A stretch of 64,000 bases of DNA, from NCBI GenBank assembly GCA_015272215.1, contig JACYMD010000093.1, forward strand, positions 186,001-250,000, written 5' to 3'. This document shows, one piece after another, positions 8,305 to 17,953 of this stretch. A program made the position numbers and the translations under genes. The DNA comes from Rivularia sp. T60_A2020_040 (lineage in GTDB: Bacteria; Cyanobacteriota; Cyanobacteriia; Cyanobacteriales; Nostocaceae). The notes under the pieces were generated by a model. That model ran no database searches. It saw nothing but the letters and a program-made list of their open reading frames with translations, and had not been told where the DNA came from. Every line of letters begins with the position of its first letter. The stretch's first letter is position 1.

Positions 8305-11300
8305 TTAATTACTAATTGACAAAGCTTGATTGATTTTATTTAACAAATTTTCCATAGAAATTGAACGAGGTAAAACTTGAGTAGCAATGGTTTCTGAAGT
8401 TTCTAAATTTTCCAATTCTGTGGGATGAGAATTTAATCGCCGATCAAGTAATAATAATGGTGGTAAATCCGAAGCCATCTGCGCTAACGCCAATAGGATC
8501 GATTCAACATTTAATTCGATTGTGGATTCTCCCAAACAAATTAATAACAAATCGACACTTTCGTGACGTAGTTGTTGTAACATTTCTTCCCAAGTGTTAC
8601 ACATTGCCGCTTTGAAACCCGCTGTTTGCAGGTACTGAACCAAAGCTTGAAACCATTCTGTGGGACGAGAGTTTGTTTGGGTTTGTTGGTTATTTAAGGA
8701 ACAAGGAAGTTTGGGATTACAAGGTAATTTTACTGTTTTGCAGTCATATTTGTTGGTTTTCTTGGTTTCGCAATTGATTGCTACCCCTGGTAAATCCGGT
8801 AGGATTGTTAAGTCAACAACTAAAATATTTGGAGGACAACATACACCAGCAGCGATTTGCAAAACTGATAATAAAGTATGTGCTTTTTCTCGATCAATTT
8901 TTTGATCTTTACCTAATTGTGTTAAACAAGGAAATACCGATAGTTGACTGATTTGTGATGCTGCTTGTGTAGTTTCGACGCTGCGAGTTACTAAAGGTAA
9001 ATCCGCTAATATCTTAGTTTGACTAATTTGCTTTAAATAAGTTTGAGCAAAGGGCATTTCTACATCTAATAACATCACATCAAAATTCCAAACACGTGCT
9101 AAAAGTTGTGCTTGTTCAATGTCATCTGCTTCTATGACTCGATGTTTTCCTAAAGATGGATGATAACTTAATGATTCGATTTCTGGTTCAACTAATCTCA
9201 ATATCCGCAGTGGAGTTACGACTTCACCGGCTTTATTCCCTTTTTCATCTCTAGGTTTTTCGGATGGTGTCACAGATAACTTTTCTAATATCCCTGCCAA
9301 TGCTTGATACTGTACTGGTAAACTGAGAAAATAATCGGCACGTTTACTAAATGCTTGTTCTTTTTCCGCTACACTAGCCGTGACAATCGTGGGAATATCG
9401 CGAGTTGCAACATCCGACTTAATTAATGTTAATACATCCCAACCCGAAAGTAAGGGTAATAAAGGATTGATAAAAATCGCTTTGGGTTGCAATCTCCGGG
9501 CTTTTTCCAATGCTTCGCATCCCGAACGAGCAATTACTACTCGGTATCCTAAAGCGCTAAGATTTTTTGTAAAATCATCTATGTATCGAGCTACGGTTTC
9601 TACAACCAACACCAAACTATTGGGAACTGTTTGCAGTTTAGAAATAAAATCAAGATTCGCTGACGATTTAAAATTATTTAAGTTATTTGAGTTATTTAAG
9701 TTATTTAAGGAATTGTTTTTCACAGAATTAGGAATATTTTCTACAGATAATTCTTTCATAGAAGAAGAACCACGCAGTACTCCATCTTCTTTAATAAAGT
9801 CTGGTTTTGGGAAATATTCTTGTGTATTACTTAAATCGATTTCTCCAACCATTTTATGGGGAGGAGATGGTGGTAGAAGCAATGTAAACTGACTTCCCGA
9901 ATTTTCTCGCGATAAAAAACTCACGTCACCACCATGAAGTCGAGCTAAAGCCCTCGTTAACACTAACCCCAAACCCGTACCTTCATATTGCCGAGTCATG
10001 GGATTTTCCAACTGCTGAAATTTTTGGAAGATTAAATGTTGTTGACTATCGGGAATCCCAATCCCTGTATCCCAAACCGTAAAAGCAATCCATCCTTCCC
10101 AACAATTTATTTGCAAGCCGATTTCACCACCCGCTTGGGTAAACTTAAAAGCGTTGGAAAGTAGATGTATCAGCATTTGGCGCAAGCGCAATTCGTCGGC
10201 GATAATTTCTTCTAATCCCAATTCAATATCGAGAATAAATTGATATTCTTGATCTAACTCCGATGCTGTGGCTTTGGTTGTTTGAGCGTGAATTGCTTTT
10301 GCTTCCTTCAAAGCACGGGAGCAAACGTTGCGAATATTGACTTTACTCGGAGTCAAGGTCATTTGACCTGTTTCCATACGGGTTAAATCTAAAATATCAT
10401 TAACCACGCTCATCAAATGACGACCACTTTGATGAATTAATTGAGCATATCTTGCTTGTCTATCATTGAGTTTTCCTAACTGCTGATCCGAAAGCAACCG
10501 CGATAATCCTAACACGGCTGTTAAAGGAGTTTTCAATTCATGACTAATACAAGCCAAAAACTCATCTTTTAAACGATTGAGTTGAATTAAATCGGCATTT
10601 TTAGCCGCAAGCTCTTGAGTCAATTGATGCTGTTCGGTAATATCGGTAGCTAAAACTAGCCATAATCGCGTATTTTCGCAATTATTAATTAAGTCCGGAT
10701 TCGAGATTTCCTCATTACCTAAATCAAGAATATCCGTATCATTAATATCTAAAGGTGTTTTTGCAAATCGCCAAACTCTTTCTTGTCCGTCTTGCATTTT
10801 CACAATACACACACAATTACCCGGTTCGCTATCTGCAAAACAGCGATTTAATGCTGAATGTTCGTGATTTTCCGATAAATCCGGCTCGTTTCCATCACAA
10901 GAATCGGTTTGCGTGACTTTCCCTTCAATTGTCCTTTCTAAAAGTTCTTTTAAACCGTCTGGATCTTTTAAGTCCCCAAATTGTTCATACCACAGCTGAT
11001 TTTGCGATACTACTTCTTGGGAATCTGTTTCTAGCATCAAAGCCCAGGGAAGTTCTTCAAGCAATTGTGCCGCATATTTATATGCTAGTTGACTTTTCTC
11101 CTTGAACTTGCGCTGATCAATTTTATGCTTAGCATCCGCATAATTGATCACTCCAGTATTATCGCCATGGACATGGACTTTTTTTGTTTGGGAAATCACC
11201 GAAATTCCATTACCCACCTCTTGATATTCCGTCTGTTGATGTCCCGTAGCTATCACCATCGGTTCATTCCGCTCGGATAATGCCATGTGTCGCAACAGCC

Positions 11301-11751
11301 GAGAACTATCCAAAAGTCCTAAAAATTTACCATCACGATCCACCACCACCCAATTAGGAGATTTGGTTGGCAATTTTTGAGAACGTAATTTAGTTCCAAA
11401 TTGCTCTAAACTTAAAGAAGAGCTTAAGATTTGGATCGGTTGAATAAAACCTGAATCCAAACAACAGATTGGTTGCTCCCAATCAAATTTTTGTGTGTTT
11501 CCTAACTTATCCTGTTTCTCATAAACGATTTGCGCTAGCAGATTGGTCGAGTTAAGCAATCCTAGGGGAATTTGCTGCTCGTTTTTTACCACTAAGCAGT
11601 CGTACTGCTGTTGCTCGAAAACATCAAGTACCTTTATCAGAGGAGTCGTCTCGTAACAACTGGGTACTAAGGTTATAAACTCGTAAAGTGGGTAATGTTG
11701 GATTGACATATGCCTTGCGGGAGTTATTCCTAAGGAAGCATCCGGCATCAC
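8305..11751 (-). CDS. CBS-domain hybrid histidine kinase with degenerate receivers
   Basis: This is a cytoplasmic sensor kinase of 1148 residues, counted from a GTG at 11751; an ATG follows immediately at 11748. Order of domains: a CBS pair (about 15-160), a PAS-like region (about 225-372), HisKA with catalytic His404 in ISHELKTPL, and HATPase with Asn533, DTGIGIP (561-567) and GTGLGL (591-596). An Asn/Leu-rich linker (about 668-698) and three receiver-like domains follow. Receiver 1 has Asn762 where the phospho-Asp should be (INPLLPLLSG). Receiver 2 keeps an Asp (Asp896 in LLDVEMP) but lacks the usual acidic pair. Receiver 3 (about 1030-1145) has LLICLGES instead of an Asp. No transmembrane segment is seen. 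The gene is divergent from kaiABC with about 1 kb between. The signal and the partner regulator are unknown. Confidence 0.88.
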   Translation of the reverse strand: MMPDASLGITPARHMSIQHYPLYEFITLVPSCYETTPLIKVLDVFEQQQYDCLVVKNEQQIPLGLLNSTNLLAQIVYEKQDKLGNTQKFDWEQPICCLDSGFIQPIQILSSSLSLEQFGTKLRSQKLPTKSPNWVVVDRDGKFLGLLDSSRLLRHMALSERNEPMVIATGHQQTEYQEVGNGISVISQTKKVHVHGDNTGVINYADAKHKIDQRKFKEKSQLAYKYAAQLLEELPWALMLETDSQEVVSQNQLWYEQFGDLKDPDGLKELLERTIEGKVTQTDSCDGNEPDLSENHEHSALNRCFADSEPGNCVCIVKMQDGQERVWRFAKTPLDINDTDILDLGNEEISNPDLINNCENTRLWLVLATDITEQHQLTQELAAKNADLIQLNRLKDEFLACISHELKTPLTAVLGLSRLLSDQQLGKLNDRQARYAQLIHQSGRHLMSVVNDILDLTRMETGQMTLTPSKVNIRNVCSRALKEAKAIHAQTTKATASELDQEYQFILDIELGLEEIIADELRLRQMLIHLLSNAFKFTQAGGEIGLQINCWEGWIAFTVWDTGIGIPDSQQHLIFQKFQQLENPMTRQYEGTGLGLVLTRALARLHGGDVSFLSRENSGSQFTLLLPPSPPHKMVGEIDLSNTQEYFPKPDFIKEDGVLRGSSSMKELSVENIPNSVKNNSLNNLNNSNNLNNFKSSANLDFISKLQTVPNSLVLVVETVARYIDDFTKNLSALGYRVVIARSGCEALEKARRLQPKAIFINPLLPLLSGWDVLTLIKSDVATRDIPTIVTASVAEKEQAFSKRADYFLSLPVQYQALAGILEKLSVTPSEKPRDEKGNKAGEVVTPLRILRLVEPEIESLSYHPSLGKHRVIEADDIEQAQLLARVWNFDVMLLDVEMPFAQTYLKQISQTKILADLPLVTRSVETTQAASQISQLSVFPCLTQLGKDQKIDREKAHTLLSVLQIAAGVCCPPNILVVDLTILPDLPGVAINCETKKTNKYDCKTVKLPCNPKLPCSLNNQQTQTNSRPTEWFQALVQYLQTAGFKAAMCNTWEEMLQQLRHESVDLLLICLGESTIELNVESILLALAQMASDLPPLLLLDRRLNSHPTELENLETSETIATQVLPRSISMENLLNKINQALSISN

Positions 11752-12800
11752 TAACTAACTGCTCCTCTTGTACCTCTGACAAGCGATTGTGAATCTACTT
11801 GAAAGCAAGCAACGTCACAGGGTGTCTTCTAGCCAGAACTTCATGCTTAATATAAGCAATCTAGCTTGACCTGAAAATAACCTACTTGCCTTTCTAAGAA
11901 CTGTCCGTGCGGCGGTTCGTGCTTGTCTGCTTTCAGATGCCTAAAGGAGGCTTGCTGAAGCTTCCTGTTTGAAGTAAAACTACAAGCACCGATAGCAGCT
12001 ATTAAAACAATTATTACCTTAAACTTTCCCTAAAAACCTTTAGGAATTATAATGATTTAATTTACGACATTTTTTAAGGTTTCTTTATGTATCTTATCAT
12101 TTTGTTAAATTCAAATACATTGTTCAAATTTTAGCTAATAAGTTTGAGTGAATTGTTAAATAAGCATAAAGCTTTCAACCTCAAACAGAGAATTATCATC
12201 ACAAATCCAGATTACAAAAACATTCTAGTTTGGAGTTGAAGTATTTTTATTCTATTTATTATGCCATACAAACTAAGTTTTCTTGAGATTTTTATTGTGT
12301 TGGCTTTGCATAAGATGGATTTGGGAAAAAGACTTAATGGTAAGTTATTTTGATCAAAAAAGATGCCATGTATTAGAATGTTTTTAGTAATTTAACTTCT
12401 GGAGATGGAGCTTTATTTATTGAGGCAGGGAATTGGGAATTGGGAATTGGGAATTGGGAATTAAAATCCGTGTAATCCGTGTAATCCTTTTTAATCCGTG
12501 ATTAGAATAGGGAATTAAAATCCGTGTAATCCGTGTAATCCTTCTTAATCCGTGATTAGAATTGGGAATAGAAAATCTATGTAATTAATTCTGTCTGAAT
12601 ACTTAACTCAATCATGAATATTGAAAAAGAGGAGAAATGCTTCCAAAATGATTAAGTATAACAAATTAAGTATCATCATATAATAAATTTTATTTAACTA
12701 ACTAGTTCTAGGTACTTTCAAATAAAAGAATAGCCGGATATAATATTTGAGTGTAGATTTTGGTAAACAGATAGGGAAAAATATTAAATATGTAATTTAG
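11752..12800. other. 1-kb spacer between the kinase and kaiA
   Basis: There is no supported coding sequence. The first 250 bp are of mixed composition, with a small palindrome-rich patch (GATGCCTAAAGGAGGCTTGC near 11936). The rest is AT-rich, with an AATTGGG run (about 12430-12460) and a 54-bp tandem duplication. The kaiA promoter must lie here, but I cannot place it with confidence. Confidence 0.6.
12461..12568. repeat. 54-bp tandem duplication upstream of kaiA
   Basis: Two units start at 12461 and 12515 with TTAAAATCCGTGTAATCCGT and both continue to CCGTGATTAGAAT, with only a few differences. Each unit contains the pentamer-like AATCCGTG three times. It ends about 230 bp before the kaiA start codon. 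Confidence 0.9.
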
Positions 12801-13154
12801 ATGTCACAATATGAAATCATGCTCTTTTTTGAGCAAATGAATCCAGAGCAGAAAAAAGAATTTTTACAACAAATCAAATCCGATTACCGTCAGATTTTAA
12901 TTAAATACTTTAGTAATGATCTAAATTTAAAAGAGAAGATAGATAAATTTATTAATGCAGTGTTTTGTGCAAACATTCCCGTGCCTAAAATTATTGAAAT
13001 TCATATGGAGATAGTAGATGAATTTTCCAAACAGTTAAAATTGGAAGGAAGAAGCGACTATAGTTCTTTACTGCTTGATTATCGTTTAGCATTAATTGAT
13101 ATGTTAGCTCACTTATGCGAACTATATAGACGCTCCAATGCTGCTAAAAGTTAA
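12801..13154 (+). CDS. kaiA: Circadian clock protein KaiA, short form
   Basis: KaiA binds the C-terminal tail of KaiC and stimulates its autophosphorylation. This protein has 117 residues and contains only the C-terminal four-helix KaiC-binding and dimer domain. The N-terminal pseudo-receiver of Synechococcus KaiA (about 280 residues in full) is absent. Recognisable family segments are FFEQMNPEQKKEFLQQIKSD near the start and LLLDYRLALIDMLAHLCELYR near the end. Short KaiA is known in heterocystous cyanobacteria such as Anabaena, so it is a lineage trait and not a broken gene. The ATG at 12801 follows an AT-rich leader; kaiB begins 95 bp after the stop. Confidence 0.93.
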   Translation: MSQYEIMLFFEQMNPEQKKEFLQQIKSDYRQILIKYFSNDLNLKEKIDKFINAVFCANIPVPKIIEIHMEIVDEFSKQLKLEGRSDYSSLLLDYRLALIDMLAHLCELYRRSNAAKS

Positions 13155-13249
13155 TCATTTGCTGATTAGCAAAAAAACAGATCGAAATTTGATTTTTATC
13201 CCTTAAGACTCGTAATTAATCTAGAGAAATATTTTTGCAAAGCTGATCT

Positions 13250-13573
13250 ATGAACCATCAAGATGGTCAAACCTACGTCCTCAAACTATACGTATCCGGT
13301 AATACACCTAACTCAGTACGGGCATTAAAAACCCTCCAGGCGATTTTAGAGCAGGAATTTAAAGGAGTTTATGCTTTAAAAGTGATTGATGTGCAAAAAA
13401 ATCCTCAACAGGCAGAAGATGATAAAATTTTAGCCACACCAACATTGTCGAAAATTTTACCGCCACCAGTTCGTAAAATAATTGGGGATCTTTCCGACAA
13501 AGAAAGAGTGTTGATTGGATTAAATTTATTAGATTCACAATTAAACGGACAAGAAAACGACTCTGAAGAGTAA
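13250..13573 (+). CDS. kaiB: Circadian clock protein KaiB
   Basis: KaiB is the fold-switching clock protein that binds the KaiC CI ring and sequesters KaiA during the dephosphorylation phase. The 107 residues are close to the usual length, with the thioredoxin-like start [14 protein letters not shown] and the diagnostic stretch [20 protein letters not shown]. The acidic C-terminal tail (NGQENDSEE) is also typical. It lies between kaiA and kaiC in the conserved order, with 74 bp to kaiC, suggesting a kaiBC transcript. Confidence 0.97.
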   Translation: MNHQDGQTYVLKLYVSGNTPNSVRALKTLQAILEQEFKGVYALKVIDVQKNPQQAEDDKILATPTLSKILPPPVRKIIGDLSDKERVLIGLNLLDSQLNGQENDSEE

Positions 13574-13647
13574 ACTATATAAGGATTAATACAGGAACTC
13601 CATTGATCAAAAAACGGAGTTAATTTAATATTTGTAATTAGCAAACA

Positions 13648-15207
13648 ATGAGCGAGAAAGAAAAACCGCTACACAGCAACAAACCTTTAAATAAAGGTGT
13701 AGAAAAAATCCACACCTTGATAGAGGGCTTTGATGATGTTACTCATGGTGGATTGCCTAAAGGTAGAACAACTTTAGTCAGTGGAACATCTGGTACTGGA
13801 AAGACATTATTTTCTCTACAGTTTCTTTATAACGGTATTACTCATCTAGAAGAACCAGGAATATTTGTCACTTTTGAAGAATCTCCTAGTGATATTATCA
13901 AAAATGCCCATATATTTGGTTGGGATTTACAGCAGTTAATTGAGGACGGTCAATTATTTATTCTCGATGCTTCTCCCGATCCAGAAGGTCAAGAAGTTAT
14001 TGGTAACTTTGACTTATCCGGATTAATAGAGCGGTTGCAATACGCAATTAAAAAATACAAAGCAAAACGGATTTCTATTGACTCAGTAACGGCAATATTT
14101 CAACAGTACGAAGCATCAGGATTGGTGCGGCGAGAAATTTTTCGGTTGGTTGCCCGTTTAAAACGTTTAAACGTGACTACCTTAATGACAACCGAACGAC
14201 GAGAAGAATACGGCCCGGTGGCAACATTTGGGGTAGAGGAATTTGTCTCGGACAATGCAATTATTTTTCGTAATGTATTAGAAGGAGAACGTCGTAGACG
14301 CACCATTGAAATTCTCAAATTACGCGGTACAACTCATATGAAAGGGGAATATCCGTTCACAATTACCAATCACGGGATAAATATTTTCCCATTGGGTGCG
14401 ATGCAGCTCACCCAGCGCTCTTCAAACATCCGGATATCTTCAGGAGTCAAATACCTTGATAATATGTGCGGCGGTGGATTTTTCAAAGACTCGATTATTT
14501 TGGCTACAGGTGCTACAGGTACGGGTAAGACGCTGTTAGTCAGCAAGTTTTTACAAGAAGCTTGCCATATCGGGGAACGCTCGATATTATTTGCCTATGA
14601 AGAATCACGCGCTCAACTTTCACGGAACGCGACTTCTTGGGGAATTGACTTCGAGGAATTAGAGAGTCAAGGATTACTGAAAATTATTTGTGCTTATCCC
14701 GAATCAACTGGTTTAGAAGATCACTTGCAAATTATTAAGTCACAAATTTCTGAATTTAAACCTTCTCGAATTGCCATAGATTCTCTGAGCGCATTAGCGA
14801 GGGGAGTTTCTAATAATGCATTTCGGCAATTCGTGATTGGTGTTACGGGTTACGCCAAACAAGAAGAAATTACCGGCTTTTTTACTAATACCACAACCCA
14901 TTTTTTGGGTTCAAATTCGATTACCGATTCTCATATTTCCACGATTACCGACACGATTATCTTATTGCAGTATGTCGAAATTCGTGGAGAAATGTCGCGA
15001 GCAATCAACGTATTTAAAATGCGCGGTTCTTGGCACGACAAGGGTATTCGCGAATACACCATCACTCGTGAAGGACCTCAAATCAAAAATTCATTCCAAG
15101 ATTACGAAAGAATTATCAGCGGCGTGCCGACCCGCGTTAGTATCGATGAAAAGGCAGAACTATCTCGCATAGTCAAGGGTTTTGAAGATAATCAAGCACC
15201 TGAATAA
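13648..15207 (+). CDS. kaiC: Circadian clock ATPase/kinase KaiC
   Basis: KaiC is the hexameric two-ring ATPase, autokinase and autophosphatase that forms the core oscillator. The 519 residues equal the Synechococcus elongatus protein, and key positions coincide by count. Walker A motifs are GTSGTGKT at 46-53 and GATGTGKT at 288-295. Catalytic Glu pairs are at 77-78 and 318-319. The phosphorylation sites Thr426, Ser431 and Thr432 sit in ITDSHISTITDT. The tail (about 490-519), which KaiA binds, is present with VSIDEKAELSRIVKGF. All catalytic features look intact. The TolC-type gene follows after 95 bp in the same direction. Confidence 0.98.
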   Translation: MSEKEKPLHSNKPLNKGVEKIHTLIEGFDDVTHGGLPKGRTTLVSGTSGTGKTLFSLQFLYNGITHLEEPGIFVTFEESPSDIIKNAHIFGWDLQQLIEDGQLFILDASPDPEGQEVIGNFDLSGLIERLQYAIKKYKAKRISIDSVTAIFQQYEASGLVRREIFRLVARLKRLNVTTLMTTERREEYGPVATFGVEEFVSDNAIIFRNVLEGERRRRTIEILKLRGTTHMKGEYPFTITNHGINIFPLGAMQLTQRSSNIRISSGVKYLDNMCGGGFFKDSIILATGATGTGKTLLVSKFLQEACHIGERSILFAYEESRAQLSRNATSWGIDFEELESQGLLKIICAYPESTGLEDHLQIIKSQISEFKPSRIAIDSLSALARGVSNNAFRQFVIGVTGYAKQEEITGFFTNTTTHFLGSNSITDSHISTITDTIILLQYVEIRGEMSRAINVFKMRGSWHDKGIREYTITREGPQIKNSFQDYERIISGVPTRVSIDEKAELSRIVKGFEDNQAPE

Positions 15208-15302
15208 TAACAGTTTGGTTGACATCTTCAAGGTTCTCTAATGGTATAGTCTGTGGTGAGAAAACAGTTTCTGCTGCTTGGTTTGTAGTGTGAGGAAATG
15301 CG

Positions 15303-17354
15303 GTGAAAGCACAGCTAATATTAAATAGTTTCTTGCCCGGTGTGACAGTAGCAGTGCTTACGACTCAGCCGACTTGGGCTGCGACTGTGACTGTTGATAA
15401 TTCACATTTGGGTATTTACAAGAGTATTTTTGCTACTAGTAAAAGTAATGATGTGTCCCCTAATACTATTTTTATTGTCAACAATACAATTGACAATAAG
15501 TATCCGGCACCGTTTACTCCTGTAAAAATTGCCAAAGGTAATTTAAAACCAGTTATTTTTAGTAACTCAGAGGTAAGGGTGGCTGGTAAAACTGGAGTAT
15601 TAATTAAAACGAGCGGGCAAAATCAGCCTCTGAAAAAAACTGCAAAAAATGGCTTGAAAACAGCTTCCCATAGAAGTTTGAGACAAGCGCTGAAAAAACC
15701 TTCTTTGCAAAACGTTTCTTCTGGAAATGTTGATTTAACTCAAACAAGAAAAATTGCCCCAGCAGTAATCAAGAAAAATCCCGACGATAAAATATTTGAA
15801 AAATTACAGCAAATTTCTAAAGCACCTGGAGCCGCGAAACTTTTAGAGGTGGAAAGTTGCCCTACACAGGAAGATGCACTAAAGCTACAAAATCTCTTAT
15901 CAGCTTCAGCAAATTCGGCTTGTCAGCGGATTAATTCTATTCCTAATCATAAGTTAGCTCAGCCACTTTCTCCTGCTCCTGTACAGCCAATAAGACCACC
16001 TTTGCAAAGTCCGGCTGCAATTCCTAACAGTCTTGATCCAAGCGCTAATCCGTTGCAATATCCCACCAAACCCGAAGAAGTAAGAGTTGAGCAAACTCAA
16101 TCAATTACTTTGCAGCAAGCTTTGGAGTTAGCAAGACGCAATAATCAAGAGCTACAGGTAGCTTTATTGCAGCTAGAACGAGCGCAATCCGGACTAAAGG
16201 TTGCTCAAGCTGCTTTATTGCCTAGCGTGGGTTTAAACGCTCAAGTTGCTCGTCAGCAGTCTGCATCTGGGCAACTTAGTAACGAAGCTCAAGAAAATAT
16301 TGGCATAACACCTCAACCTGGTACAGATGAAGCTAGCACTGCTTTTAGTGGTGGGGCGCAACTGAATTACGATATATATACTTCCGGAGCTAGGTCTGCT
16401 CGTATCCGACAAGCTGAAGAACAGGTGCGCTTGCAAGAATTAGACGTTGAGCGTTTATCCGAAGAAATTCGCCTGAATGTATCTACTGAGTATTACAACT
16501 TGCAGCAATCAGACGAGCAAGTACGGATTTCTCAAGCGGCTGTAGTCAATGCTGAAGCGAGTTTACGAGATGCGCGAGCCTTGGAAGAAGCTGGTGTTGG
16601 TACTCGTTTTGACTCCTTGCGGACTCAGGTAAACTTAGCAAATGCTCAGCAAACTTTAACTAATGCGCGATCGCAACAGCGAATTGCTCGTCGTCAGTTA
16701 GTCACACGGCTAAATTTGGCACAGTCGGCAACGATTGCAGCCGCAGATCCGGTAAGATTAGCTGGTTTGTGGAACCAAACTCTGGAAAATAGTATTGTTG
16801 CGGCTTATCAAAACCGTCCTGAATTGCAGCAGCAGTTAGCACAGCGCAACATAAACGAACAACAGCGAAGACAAGCACTTGCACAACTTGGACCGCAAGT
16901 CAGTCTTGTTGCTAGCTACGATTTGCTCGATCGCTTTAACGATTCGGTGGGAATAACTGACGGTTACAGCATCGGAGTGAGAGCGAATCTCAACTTATTC
17001 GATGGTGGTGCATCACGAGCGCAAGCAGCACAAGCTAAAGCCGATATCCAGATAGCGGAAACTCAGTTTTCTCAGCAGCGCAATCAAATCCGCTTTCAAG
17101 TAGAGAGAGCTTATTCAGAGCTACAATCCAACTTGGAGAATGTGCAAACCTCCGAAGCTGCTTTAAATCAAGCAAGAGAATCTTTAAGATTAGCTCGTTT
17201 GCGCTTCCAAGCCGGTGTGGGAACTCAACTCGAAGTTATTGATGCGGAAAATGCTCTGACTCAAGCCGAAGGTAATCGAATTAATGCTATTTTGGATTAC
17301 AATCGTGCTTTAGCTAACTTACAACGCTCTGTTACTTCACGGGGATTGCGTTAG
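15303..17354 (+). CDS. TolC-family outer membrane efflux protein, HgdD-like
   Basis: This is an outer membrane channel of the TolC family (683 residues from the GTG at 15303). It has a signal peptide ending near PTWA-AT (residue 26), a poorly conserved Lys/Pro-rich region to about residue 260, then two outer-membrane-efflux repeats (about 270-465 and 485-680). Supporting segments are SITLQQALELARRNNQELQV and LRLARLRFQAGVGTQLEVID. In Anabaena PCC 7120 the gene directly after kaiC is hgdD (alr2887), the TolC that exports heterocyst glycolipids and also serves other exporters. Position and family suggest this is its orthologue. Its TAG stop coincides with the start of a TTAGAGG repeat. Confidence 0.88.
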   Translation: MKAQLILNSFLPGVTVAVLTTQPTWAATVTVDNSHLGIYKSIFATSKSNDVSPNTIFIVNNTIDNKYPAPFTPVKIAKGNLKPVIFSNSEVRVAGKTGVLIKTSGQNQPLKKTAKNGLKTASHRSLRQALKKPSLQNVSSGNVDLTQTRKIAPAVIKKNPDDKIFEKLQQISKAPGAAKLLEVESCPTQEDALKLQNLLSASANSACQRINSIPNHKLAQPLSPAPVQPIRPPLQSPAAIPNSLDPSANPLQYPTKPEEVRVEQTQSITLQQALELARRNNQELQVALLQLERAQSGLKVAQAALLPSVGLNAQVARQQSASGQLSNEAQENIGITPQPGTDEASTAFSGGAQLNYDIYTSGARSARIRQAEEQVRLQELDVERLSEEIRLNVSTEYYNLQQSDEQVRISQAAVVNAEASLRDARALEEAGVGTRFDSLRTQVNLANAQQTLTNARSQQRIARRQLVTRLNLAQSATIAAADPVRLAGLWNQTLENSIVAAYQNRPELQQQLAQRNINEQQRRQALAQLGPQVSLVASYDLLDRFNDSVGITDGYSIGVRANLNLFDGGASRAQAAQAKADIQIAETQFSQQRNQIRFQVERAYSELQSNLENVQTSEAALNQARESLRLARLRFQAGVGTQLEVIDAENALTQAEGNRINAILDYNRALANLQRSVTSRGLR

Positions 17355-17475
17355 AGGTTAAAGGTTAGAGGTTAAAGGTTAGAGGTTAAAGGTTAAAGGT
17401 TAGAGGTTAAAGGTTGATAATCAACAACTAACCACTAACCACTAACCGCTAACAACTAACAACTAACCATTAACC
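17351..17475. repeat. STRR block after the TolC gene
   Basis: Alternating TTAGAGG and TTAAAGG heptamers are followed by AACCACT and AACAACT heptamers, roughly the complement of the GGTTAGTGG family. The first unit contributes the TAG stop codon of the TolC gene. Confidence 0.85.
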
Positions 17476-17572
17476 AAAGTCAACAGGTTATATCCAGTTT
17501 ATATTTCGGTTAACTTTTTGTGGCTAAAATGTTGTAAAAATACTGTAGGATTACTTTGATAATATAATTATT

Positions 17573-17953
17573 ATGACTACAGTTACGACACAAGAAATTG
17601 CCCAGTTCCGCTCTACATTTGCTAATTATCCTCAAGCGATGCAAGCATTGGATTTGATTGAAGATTGCGACGGAGATTTGGAAGATGCCACAATGACGCT
17701 GGCGATTAAAGTGGCACAACAGCCAGAAATTGATAATTCTGAATGGTTAGATAATTTAGCGAGAAAATGGCGTGCGGTAATTTGTCAACAAGAATTGCGT
17801 GGGGATTTACTCGAAGGTTCTGTAGACAAACTTATGGAACAAATCCAAAAAATGCCTACATTCCCCACTATATTAGCAACTCCGGTCTTAATATATGTTT
17901 TTAAGCAAGGTATACCAGATTTTTGCAGACCTTTAGATTTTATTATTGAATGA
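17573..17953 (+). CDS. Conserved hypothetical protein, 126 aa
   Basis: I do not recognise a named family. The 126-residue product is acidic in its first half (EDCDGDLEDATM near residue 30) and predicted helical. It has a Trp-containing segment SEWLDNLARKWRAVIC and a hydrophobic C-terminal part, PTILATPVLIYVFKQGI, that could be a buried or membrane-associated helix. Codon use is like its neighbours and the frame is clean, so it is probably real. It stands alone between the TolC gene and a long spacer, with no operon partner. Confidence 0.65.
   Translation: MTTVTTQEIAQFRSTFANYPQAMQALDLIEDCDGDLEDATMTLAIKVAQQPEIDNSEWLDNLARKWRAVICQQELRGDLLEGSVDKLMEQIQKMPTFPTILATPVLIYVFKQGIPDFCRPLDFIIE

Noticed and set aside
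9380-9892. 170-codon frame on the plus strand
   Set aside because: It lies wholly antisense to the histidine kinase gene, whose domains are clear; a shadow frame.
11880-11990. Possible tRNA or small RNA in the kinase-kaiA spacer
   Set aside because: A patch of mixed composition with short palindromes was inspected, but no cloverleaf, CCA-side stem or TTCGAAT-type T-loop could be assembled.
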